A model generated the notes under the pieces. The model saw nothing but the letters and a program-made list of their open reading frames with translations, did not search any database and was not told the origin of the DNA. This document shows, in pieces, positions 25,736-32,993 of a stretch of DNA of 64,000 bases. The stretch comes from Bacteroides faecium (GTDB taxonomy: Bacteria > Bacteroidota > Bacteroidia > Bacteroidales > Bacteroidaceae), in NCBI RefSeq assembly GCF_012113595.1, contig NZ_CP050831.1, forward strand, positions 372,001 to 436,000, given 5' to 3'. Within the stretch, counting starts at the first letter, position 1, and each line of letters opens with the position of its first letter. The position numbers and the translations under genes were made by a program.

Positions 25736-26247
25736 AATCTAAAGTCATATACGAAAGCGAAATAAACGAACATATTAAAGTTATATATCCATGTTTTGAA
25801 CTAAGGAATATTGTTGAGTATTTCTTTGAAATTAAAACGGAGAGTAATTTAATAACTCCATTCTCAATAATTGCACTTCCTAATATGAACATTGTTGCGT
25901 CTGTTAATCTGACAGATAAAAGTCAAACTTTAAAAGTAGATAGGAAACTCGGTATTAAAGATACTACGTGCGATAAACTGTGTGGAAGTTTAACAGATGC
26001 AATCACCATAATACATGCACCCGGAACACATGAATTTGCAGTAAAATTCAAACCAGGTGTATTGTATCCGTTTTTGAAAGACGACATTCCTTACTTATTA
26101 GATAGTTACAGACCTTTAAATAACTATATAGATAATACGATCATCGAAGAGCTAAAATCTAGTTTCAATAGTAACTCACAATTAATAGTAACTCACAATT
26201 CCTCTCCTTCAAGAAGGAGGAGAGGAAAGATAGTACCGACTTTTTAG
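25729..26247 (+). CDS. AraC-type regulator N-terminal domain, HTH lost
   Basis: The 172-residue frame overlaps the stop of the previous gene, suggesting coupling. Residues 1-145 (VIYPCFELRNIVEYFFEIKT, later HAPGTHEFAVKFKPGVLYPF) match the sensory DUF6597-like domain of Bacteroides AraC regulators. The usual C-terminal double HTH is absent. From about residue 146 the frame runs into a direct repeat and a hairpin (26167-26225) that appear to be foreign to the gene. The protein is probably a non-DNA-binding relic. Confidence 0.6.
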   Translation: MLKSKVIYESEINEHIKVIYPCFELRNIVEYFFEIKTESNLITPFSIIALPNMNIVASVNLTDKSQTLKVDRKLGIKDTTCDKLCGSLTDAITIIHAPGTHEFAVKFKPGVLYPFLKDDIPYLLDSYRPLNNYIDNTIIEELKSSFNSNSQLIVTHNSSPSRRRRGKIVPTF

Positions 26248-26271
26248 TCAGTCTCAATATAGTTACTATTG
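26166..26271. repeat. Tandem 17-bp repeat and 11-bp inverted repeat at the AraC breakpoint
   Basis: AATAGTAACTCACAATT occurs twice in tandem (26167-26183, 26184-26200). CAATAGTAACT (26166-26176) recurs inverted as AGTTACTATTG (26261-26271). Between them is a strong hairpin, CCTCTCCTTC with GAAGGAG-GAGAGG. The block is about 106 bp and has the look of a small inserted cassette. Confidence 0.6.
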
Positions 26272-26291
26272 ACTTTTATCTTACTTATTTT

Positions 26292-26699
26292 TTAATCGTC
26301 CCAATCGGACAAAGGCAACGTTTTTTTCCCGTACCACTTCATCCATGCATACGATTTTCTTTTCCTGATATAAAGTGAGTCACCACAATTTTCTATCGCT
26401 TCCCAATCGAAAACAGAATGAGGACGGAATGACTTTTCCAACCAGTAAAACACATGGTAAGTCATGAAGGGGAGTATCATCCACCACCATGAATACACTA
26501 ATGACAAGACTAAGGCAGGCAACAGTGTCAAAAGGAAACACTCCCAAAACTGCCTTGCATGAATCCGTAGTTCCATATCTTCCCAAACTTCCAAATACTT
26601 ATATCGGGTAAAGAAAAAACCACCGAACATAAAATAATGACTCTTATTCTTCCCTTTTCCTAAGAACCATTTTGCTAAAAGATTATTGTAAAAAATCAT
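26292..26699 (-). CDS. Small membrane protein of unknown function
   Basis: The 135-residue protein has two close hydrophobic segments at about residues 52-75 (ECFLLTLLPALVLSLVYSWW) and 75-86 (WMILPFMTYHVFYW). A basic aromatic N-terminus precedes and a charged tail (FRPHSVFDWEAIENC, later RKRKSYAWMKWYG) follows. It is an inner-membrane protein by topology. An AGAGAGAAT stretch precedes the ATG at 26699. I do not recognise a family. Confidence 0.6.
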   Translation of the reverse strand: MIFYNNLLAKWFLGKGKNKSHYFMFGGFFFTRYKYLEVWEDMELRIHARQFWECFLLTLLPALVLSLVYSWWWMILPFMTYHVFYWLEKSFRPHSVFDWEAIENCGDSLYIRKRKSYAWMKWYGKKTLPLSDWDD

Positions 26700-26853
26700 A
26701 TTCTCTCTCTTTTTTTGTTGTATGTTAATTCATAACAGAATAGATAATCAAAGGTTCAATGTTTTAAAGTTTAATAGAACGTTCAAGCGCTGTTTTTCGA
26801 AAATAGAATCTAATTATCATCTATTTTGTATTTCTTTTGTGTTTTTACAGCAC

Positions 26854-26892
26854 AAAAAAATCCTTGTGTTCTCATTGCAGAAAACACAAGGA
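26854..26892 (-). terminator. Intrinsic terminator of the nucleoside kinase gene
   Basis: TCCTTGTGTT (26861-26870) pairs with AACACAAGGA (26883-26892). Seven A's (26854-26860) give the U tract on the minus strand. Confidence 0.8.
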
Positions 26893-26939
26893 CAAATATA
26901 TTCTTATTATCGTTCTACTTAATTTAGTTATAGTTCCAC

Positions 26940-28613
26940 TTAATATTTAAAGCTACTTCCACCCAAGAACTCGCGAAGCAGGGAAGTCGGCGGAATTTCC
27001 TTATCCTGTACCGGAACAAAATATTTAATGAATTTCAGCAACCGGTAGGCTTCACAATATTCGGGACAGTTGCGCGGAACTCCCATCAAAATAGGTTCGG
27101 CATGCAGGCGAAGAACGGCAAATTCAAAGAGCAATGCCGAATTGAACATGACATCGGCATTTTCCTGGTAAGGGAATATCCACTTATCTTCACCGGCACG
27201 TACACTAGGCCAGCGTGAAATGGTTTCGCGGGCGGAATATCCACGATAATTGAAGTCACGGATAATACGGCGCAATAGACGGTTATCGGTTGTCGGAATC
27301 CAGTTATGGTCATCCAGGGAAATGGTAGTCAGTGCAGATACGTAAATCTTGAACTTACGTTCAGCAGGTATATGGGGAGTCAGTTCAGGATTCAGGGCAT
27401 GAATACCTTCCAGAATTAGAATCGTGTTATCTTCAATTTTCAGTTTGTCACCTTTATACTCTTTCTTGCCAAGGGAGAAGTTGAAACGGGGAAGTTCCAC
27501 CTCTTCACCACGCAGCAGGGCTTGCAATTGCTGGTTGAACAAATCCAGGTCGAGTGCGTAAAGTGATTCATAATCGTAGTTTCCGTTTTCATCCAGAGGA
27601 GTGTCTTCACGGTCTACGAAATAGTTGTCCAGAGAGATGGGATAGGGTTTCAAGCCGTTTGTCATCAACTGGATAGAGAGACGTTTGCTGAAAGTAGTTT
27701 TTCCCGAAGACGACGGTCCGGCAATCAAGACAAGTTTCACACGGTTGCCGTTTTCTCCACGATGGAAGATGGTATCGGCTATCTGAGCTATCTTCTTCTC
27801 CTGCAAGGCTTCGGCTACATTAATCAAATCTGTGGCGTGCCCTTCTTCACAAGCCAGGTTAAAGTCTCCGGCGTTGTTGAGTCCCATAATGTAACTCCAG
27901 TTCAGATATTCCTTAAAGACGTCCAGCATCTTCTCCTGCTTCACAACATCTTCCAATACTTCGGGATTCTCGCGGCTCGGAATCCGAAGAAGCAACCCAT
28001 CGTAATATTTCACGATGTCAAACAGTTTAAGATACCCGGTACTGGGCAACAGGTTACCATAATAATAATCGACCGTATCCCCCAACGTATAATAATAGGT
28101 ATAGAGAGAACCGGAAGTTTCGAGCAACCGTACTTTGTCATTCATCCCCCGCTCACTGAATACGCGCACAGCTTCCGCCGTATGACACTCGATGCGATGA
28201 TAAGGAATATTTTCGGCAATAATCTCCTGCATACGCTGCTTGATGCGCTTCACATCTTCCAGTTCAATAGGACGCCCGATACGCAAATTACAGAAATAGC
28301 CCTTTGACACAGGATGCTCTACGAATAACTTTCCGTCGGGATACAACTCCGTGACAGCCTTAAACAAGACAAAACAGAGCGAACGTACATAGGTACGCAT
28401 ACCGGACTGGTCCCTTACATCCAAGAACTCTATATCCTTATTGTTATATACCCTAAAATTAAGTCCCTCAGAGCGGTTATTGACTTTGGCGCTAACCACT
28501 TGATAAGGAAAATTAAGATTAAAACCGTAATAAATATCCAAAAGTGAGCTCCCGATAGGGAATTCTTTAGAAATATTGTTATTTTTGCAACATATTTGTA
28601 ACATCTGTTTCAT
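26940..28613 (-). CDS. Nucleoside (uridine-type) kinase with synthetase-like N-terminus
   Basis: The 557-residue cytoplasmic enzyme probably phosphorylates nucleosides. The C-terminal half is a uridine kinase/PRK domain with P-loop GPSSSGKTT (about 299-307) and the segment ISLDNYFVDREDTPLDENG. The N-terminal half resembles a TGS domain and a ThrRS-like second additional domain (FVEHPVSKGYFCNLRIGRPI). Fusion of these domains is usual in Bacteroidota and Firmicutes proteins annotated as nucleoside kinase; what the N-terminal domains do is unknown. It is single and ends at a hairpin terminator. Confidence 0.85.
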   Translation of the reverse strand: MKQMLQICCKNNNISKEFPIGSSLLDIYYGFNLNFPYQVVSAKVNNRSEGLNFRVYNNKDIEFLDVRDQSGMRTYVRSLCFVLFKAVTELYPDGKLFVEHPVSKGYFCNLRIGRPIELEDVKRIKQRMQEIIAENIPYHRIECHTAEAVRVFSERGMNDKVRLLETSGSLYTYYYTLGDTVDYYYGNLLPSTGYLKLFDIVKYYDGLLLRIPSRENPEVLEDVVKQEKMLDVFKEYLNWSYIMGLNNAGDFNLACEEGHATDLINVAEALQEKKIAQIADTIFHRGENGNRVKLVLIAGPSSSGKTTFSKRLSIQLMTNGLKPYPISLDNYFVDREDTPLDENGNYDYESLYALDLDLFNQQLQALLRGEEVELPRFNFSLGKKEYKGDKLKIEDNTILILEGIHALNPELTPHIPAERKFKIYVSALTTISLDDHNWIPTTDNRLLRRIIRDFNYRGYSARETISRWPSVRAGEDKWIFPYQENADVMFNSALLFEFAVLRLHAEPILMGVPRNCPEYCEAYRLLKFIKYFVPVQDKEIPPTSLLREFLGGSSFKY

Positions 28614-28695
28614 CGAGTTCGTTAAAAGGTGAATAATTTGGGACTAATATACTTATAATCAGACTGAGAACAAATAACCATTAAAAATATTATAG

Positions 28696-30393
28696 ATGGA
28701 ATATTCTTTTTATGATTTTTTAAAGCTCATAGGTTCATTAGGACTCTTCCTGTACGGAATGAAGATAATGAGCGAGGGCTTGCAAAAGGTCGCGGGTGAC
28801 AGACTACGAAGTATCTTGACGGCAATGACTACCAACAGGGTAACGGGAGTTTTAACAGGTGTGTTAATCACAGCCCTTATCCAATCTTCTTCAGCAACGA
28901 CGGTAATGGTCGTGAGTTTCGTTAATGCCGGGTTGCTTACTCTTGCCGAATCTATCAGTGTCATTATGGGTGCCAACATCGGTACTACGGTCACTGCCTG
29001 GATTATCTCAATTTTCGGATTTAAGGTTGACATGGCCGCCTTTGCCCTTCCTCTTCTGGCCATCGCCCTTCCGCTTATCTTCTCGGGTAAAAGCAACCGC
29101 AAGTCCGTCGGTGAATTCATTTTCGGTTTCTCTTTCCTCTTCATGGGGCTTTCTTATCTGAAAGCAAATGCGCCCGACCTGAACGCCAATCCGGAAATGC
29201 TCGCCTTTGTACAGAACTACACGGATATGGGATTCTTCTCCATTCTGCTGTTCCTGTTCATCGGTACGATACTGACCATGATTGTACAGGCTTCTGCCGC
29301 CACGATGGCAATTACACTGATTATGTGTGCCAACGGATGGATTAGTCTGGAACTGGGAGCAGCCCTCGTACTGGGAGAAAATATCGGAACTACAATCACC
29401 GCCAATCTTGCCGCATTAACAGCCAACACACAGGCTAAACGGGCAGCATTGGCGCATTTTGTTTTTAATGTGTTCGGTGTTATCTGGGTATTGATTATCT
29501 TCCATCCTTTCATGCAGTTTGTAAACTGGGTAGTAGACACTTTCTTCCAGACAAGCAATCCGGAAGTTGCTATCTCTTACAAGTTGTCCGCCTTCCACTC
29601 TATCTTCAATATCTGTAACGTATGTCTTCTGATATGGGGTGTGAAATTGATTGAACGCACCGTATGTGCTTTAATCCATCCGAAGGAAGAGGACGAAGAA
29701 CCGAGACTGCGGTTTATCACCGGCGGTATGCTGTCTACGGCGGAGCTTTCCATTCTTCAGGCACGCAAGGAGATTCATCTTTTTGCAGAACGTACCCATC
29801 GTATGTTCGGCATGGTGCAGGACTTGCTGCATACGGAAAAGGATGATGATTTCAACAAGCTGTTCAGCCGGATAGAGAAATACGAGAATATCAGCGACAA
29901 TATGGAGTTGGAAATAGCCAACTATCTGAACCAGGTATCCGAAGGTCGTCTGAGTTCTGAAAGTAAGTTGCAGATACGCGCCATGCTACGTGAAGTGACG
30001 GAGATTGAAAGTATCGGGGACAGTTGTTACAACCTGGCACGTACCGTCAACCGGAAGCGTCAGACAAACCAGGACTTTACCGAAAAGCAATACGAGCATA
30101 TTCACTTCATGATGAAGCTGACGAATGACGCTCTTGCACAAATGATTGTGGTGGTAGAGAAACCGGAACATCAGAGTATTGACATCAACAAGTCTTTCAA
30201 TATCGAAAACGAAATCAATAATTACCGCAACCAACTGAAGAATCAGAATATCCTGGATGTGAACAACAAGGAATATGATTATCAAATGGGAGTTTACTAC
30301 ATGGATATTATCGCCGAATGTGAGAAACTGGGCGACTATATAGTAAATGTGGTAGAAGCCAGCAGTGATGTGAAAGAAAAGAAGGCTTCCTGA
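28696..30393 (+). CDS. Na/Pi cotransporter family protein with PhoU-like tail
   Basis: A 565-residue inner-membrane sodium-phosphate symporter of the NptA/PF02690 type. The two QSSSAT-like repeats are visible: LIQSSSATTVMVVS near residue 60 and IVQASAATMAITLI near 197. Each lies in a multi-helix domain. Residues about 350-555 are a cytoplasmic PhoU-like helical domain (TAELSILQARKEIHLFAERT). It is divergent from the nucleoside kinase gene and ends with a strong terminator. Confidence 0.92.
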   Translation: MEYSFYDFLKLIGSLGLFLYGMKIMSEGLQKVAGDRLRSILTAMTTNRVTGVLTGVLITALIQSSSATTVMVVSFVNAGLLTLAESISVIMGANIGTTVTAWIISIFGFKVDMAAFALPLLAIALPLIFSGKSNRKSVGEFIFGFSFLFMGLSYLKANAPDLNANPEMLAFVQNYTDMGFFSILLFLFIGTILTMIVQASAATMAITLIMCANGWISLELGAALVLGENIGTTITANLAALTANTQAKRAALAHFVFNVFGVIWVLIIFHPFMQFVNWVVDTFFQTSNPEVAISYKLSAFHSIFNICNVCLLIWGVKLIERTVCALIHPKEEDEEPRLRFITGGMLSTAELSILQARKEIHLFAERTHRMFGMVQDLLHTEKDDDFNKLFSRIEKYENISDNMELEIANYLNQVSEGRLSSESKLQIRAMLREVTEIESIGDSCYNLARTVNRKRQTNQDFTEKQYEHIHFMMKLTNDALAQMIVVVEKPEHQSIDINKSFNIENEINNYRNQLKNQNILDVNNKEYDYQMGVYYMDIIAECEKLGDYIVNVVEASSDVKEKKAS

Positions 30394-30420
30394 ACGACTT
30401 AATCGGGAAGAATAAATAAT

Positions 30421-30470
30421 AAAAAAGGAGAATCTGTGATGCCAATGCATAAAACTGATTCTCCTTTTTT
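30421..30470. terminator. Bidirectional terminator
   Basis: AAAAAAGGAGAATC (30421-30434) pairs perfectly with GATTCTCCTTTTTT (30457-30470). It serves the Na/Pi gene on the plus strand and the convergent lipoprotein gene on the minus strand. Confidence 0.88.
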
Positions 30471-30494
30471 ATTTATTAATCAAGATCTTTACTA

Positions 30495-31208
30495 CTAATT
30501 ATATACATATGATTCCGCCAGTCGCCAAAATAAAGTAGATTCCGGTACAGCAGTTGTTCGAAGAACTTTTGCTGTACCGTTTTCCGATGAAGGATTGATA
30601 TTAGCAAAAATATTCCACCCTTCTTTAAAAGAGCAATCACTATAATAATAAGATTTATCTTTAGGATTACTGGTCAATATGAAAGGTCGGTCGGCATACT
30701 GATAACTCATCAGTGTTGCTTTTCCCGCAGCAGAACCTTTGCCGGACCAGTTGGAAATAGCAATTCGCCCTACTCTCGTATCACCTTTAAAAACAAAAAA
30801 ATCCCCTAATGTCGCTACAAGCGCATCGCCGTCGTCCGAGAATCCGGTCCAATAACCAGTCATACCACCATCCTGGCGATCTACTTTCTGAAGTTTCTCC
30901 GAAGGGAAAGTGGCAGGAAGTGTCATTACAATCTGCCCGTTTTCATAAGGAAATTCAAGAGTCTCAATCACTTGCCAGTCAGCACCCGTTACTTTTACCT
31001 CAACTCGGTCGAATGTGAAATTATCAGGTATATTCTGTATATCTTTGACTATTATCGTACTATAATCCGGAACTTCCGGGACAGGCGACTCCTTCTCGTT
31101 TTCGTCATCACTACAACCAACCATCAACAGGCTGAATATCAATAAAAGACAGATTACGGGATATAAGAGATCGTTTGAGTCGATAGAGACAGTTGTTTTA
31201 TTATGCAT
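30495..31208 (-). CDS. Lipoprotein of unknown function
   Basis: The ATG at 31208 (MHNKTTVSIDSNDLLYPV) is used because the more upstream ATG (31229) lies inside the -7 element. The protein has 237 residues; the lipobox is LLMVGC near residue 32, preceded by an unusually long N-terminal region for a lipoprotein. The mature part begins with an acidic linker (DDENEKESPVPEVPD) and looks like beta structure. It is probably on the outer membrane. I do not recognise a family. Confidence 0.75.
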   Translation of the reverse strand: MHNKTTVSIDSNDLLYPVICLLLIFSLLMVGCSDDENEKESPVPEVPDYSTIIVKDIQNIPDNFTFDRVEVKVTGADWQVIETLEFPYENGQIVMTLPATFPSEKLQKVDRQDGGMTGYWTGFSDDGDALVATLGDFFVFKGDTRVGRIAISNWSGKGSAAGKATLMSYQYADRPFILTSNPKDKSYYYSDCSFKEGWNIFANINPSSENGTAKVLRTTAVPESTLFWRLAESYVYN

Positions 31209-31226
31209 GATTCTTATTTTTGTATG

Positions 31227-31234
31227 CAAAGATA
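31227..31234 (-). promoter_or_regulatory. -7 element that fixes the lipoprotein start
   Basis: TATCTTTG on the minus strand overlaps the upstream ATG at 31229, so translation should begin at 31208. Confidence 0.6.
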
Positions 31235-31270
31235 TTACATTTATAGCTAGCAGGATAATTTCTGGGCATA

Positions 31271-31310
31271 AAAATAAAAATGACCGGACACATATTGTAT
31301 CCGGTCATTT
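31271..31310 (-). terminator. Intrinsic terminator of the rubredoxin gene
   Basis: TGACCGGA (31281-31288) pairs with TCCGGTCA (31300-31307), extended by A/T pairs. The run at 31271-31280 gives a U-rich tail on the minus strand. Confidence 0.8.
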
Positions 31311-31339
31311 CCACTTAATAAATTCTCTCCCTCTCTGTT

Positions 31340-31504
31340 TTATCCTTCGTACGGTTCGAAATCTTCTTTTCCGACTCCACAAAGTGGACAAGTCCAATCA
31401 TCAGGAATGTCTTCAAACGCAGTTCCTGGTTCAATTCCGCTTTCCGGATCTCCTTGTTCGGGGTCGTAAATATATTCACAGACCGTGCAAATGTACTTCT
31501 TCAT
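31340..31504 (-). CDS. Rubredoxin
   Basis: A 54-residue electron carrier. The two iron-binding loops are CTVC (Cys6, Cys9) and CPLC (Cys39, Cys42), with DPESGIEPGTAFEDIPDDW between them as in classical rubredoxins. It has no signal peptide and is cytoplasmic. Partners in anaerobes are often peroxide or superoxide reductases; none is nearby. It is divergent from a sensor kinase that has its own cysteine cluster. Confidence 0.95.
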   Translation of the reverse strand: MKKYICTVCEYIYDPEQGDPESGIEPGTAFEDIPDDWTCPLCGVGKEDFEPYEG

Positions 31505-31594
31505 AACGTTCGTATTTTTAATTGGTTTTCTAATTTATATAACACAAATAGCAAGATATTTGTTCAACACTTTTTTAATACTGAAATAAAAAAC

Positions 31595-31602
31595 TATCTT
31601 TG
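31595..31602 (+). promoter_or_regulatory. -7 element of the sensor kinase gene
   Basis: TATCTTTG. A GTG at 31602, which would extend the reading frame, is the last base of this element onward, so the ATG at 31641 is the start. Confidence 0.6.
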
Positions 31603-31640
31603 TGATCAAATTAACCAAACTAAAGCAACAATATACAAGT

Positions 31641-32903
31641 ATGCTTATAGCATTATTATCTACATTAATAGTCTTGTGTGCGGTCCTGTTACTCAGTTTT
31701 TTATGGGAGCGCAGAAAATGTCTCCGAATGCAACAGCGATTATTCCGGGAGTCCAGAAAATTGGAACGTACCAATCATATCGCCGGGTCTGTTCTAAAAA
31801 ATGTGCATGCTTTTATCCTGTTAATAGATAACGATTTCAAGGTTCTGAAAACCAACTACTATCAGAAAACCGGAACAAAAAAAGCAGTGGAAGAAAAAAG
31901 AGTGGGCGACCTGCTGCAATGCCGCAACGCATTGGCTGCGGAAGGTGGCTGCGGAACGCATAGTTTTTGCGGCTCCTGCCCGATACGTACTGCCATACGC
32001 CAGTCTTTCGAACAAAGAAGGAATTTCACCGACCTCGAAGCGACACTGACCGTAGCTACTTCCGACAATGAGACGGTAGAGTGCAATGCTGTCATCTCCG
32101 GTTCATACTTCCTGTTGGACGAAAAAGAAAACATGGTACTTACCGTCCATGATGTCACCCGCCTGAAGAAAGCGGAAAAAGAATTGATACACGCCAAAGA
32201 AAAAGCGGAGAAAGCCGATATTTCCAAATCAGCATTCCTGGCTAATATGAGCCATGAGATACGCACCCCTCTCAATGCCATCACCGGATTTGCGGAAATA
32301 ATGGGCAGTGCCAATACAGAAGAGGAAAAAGCCCAATATCAGGAAATCATAAAGATGAACGCCGACCTCCTGATGCAGTTGGTCAATGACATTCTCGACA
32401 TGTCAAAGATTGAAGCCGGAACTTTGGAGTTTGTATATACTACGGTTGATATCAACCTGTTACTTTCAGATTTGCAGCAGCTTTTCCAAATGCGGGTGAA
32501 CGACGCTGGCGGGATGATTAAAATTATAGCAGAACCGTCGCGTTCTTCCTGCCTCATTTCAACCGACCGCAACCGGGTGGCTCAGGTACTTTCCAACTTT
32601 ACCACCAATGCGATTAAATTCACCACAGAAGGTACGGTACGCATCGGATATGAGGCGAGAGACACTGAACTTTATTTTTATGTAAAGGATACCGGAGCAG
32701 GTATCCCGGCAGACAAATTGCCGGACGTATTCGGGCGTTTCGTGAAGCTGAACAAAGACAAAAAGGGAACCGGACTGGGACTTTCCATCTCCCAAACTAT
32801 CGTTGCCAAGCTGGACGGGCAGATTGGAGCAGACTCCGTAGAAGGCGAAGGCTCTACATTCTGGTTCACTATCCCCTACCGGACGTGTGGCAAACCTCAG
32901 TAA
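31641..32903 (+). CDS. Membrane sensor histidine kinase with Cys-rich PAS domain
   Basis: From the ATG at 31641 the protein has 420 residues. One membrane helix (residues about 2-22) is followed by a PAS domain around 50-175. Within it is C-x9-C-x5-C-x2-C (LLQCRNAL, then GGCGTHSFCGSCPIR), a pattern that could bind metal, a cluster or sense redox state. The HisKA box is FLANMSHEIRTPLNAI; the ATPase domain has VLSNFTTNAIKFT, DTGAGIP and GTGLGLS. No response regulator is fused or adjacent. The pair with divergent rubredoxin is suggestive of redox sensing. Confidence 0.9.
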   Translation: MLIALLSTLIVLCAVLLLSFLWERRKCLRMQQRLFRESRKLERTNHIAGSVLKNVHAFILLIDNDFKVLKTNYYQKTGTKKAVEEKRVGDLLQCRNALAAEGGCGTHSFCGSCPIRTAIRQSFEQRRNFTDLEATLTVATSDNETVECNAVISGSYFLLDEKENMVLTVHDVTRLKKAEKELIHAKEKAEKADISKSAFLANMSHEIRTPLNAITGFAEIMGSANTEEEKAQYQEIIKMNADLLMQLVNDILDMSKIEAGTLEFVYTTVDINLLLSDLQQLFQMRVNDAGGMIKIIAEPSRSSCLISTDRNRVAQVLSNFTTNAIKFTTEGTVRIGYEARDTELYFYVKDTGAGIPADKLPDVFGRFVKLNKDKKGTGLGLSISQTIVAKLDGQIGADSVEGEGSTFWFTIPYRTCGKPQ

Positions 32904-32958
32904 TAAATCTATCTTCATAAAAAGTTTTAATTAAACATTTTATCACAATATTATGTTG

Positions 32959-32966
32959 TACTTTTG
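32959..32966 (+). promoter_or_regulatory. -7 element of the calcium ATPase gene
   Basis: TACTTTTG. It overlaps the TTG at 32964 that opens the longest frame, leaving the ATG at 32994 as the start. Confidence 0.6.
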
Positions 32967-32993
32967 CAGTCCAAACTAAACGCATGTATCTGC

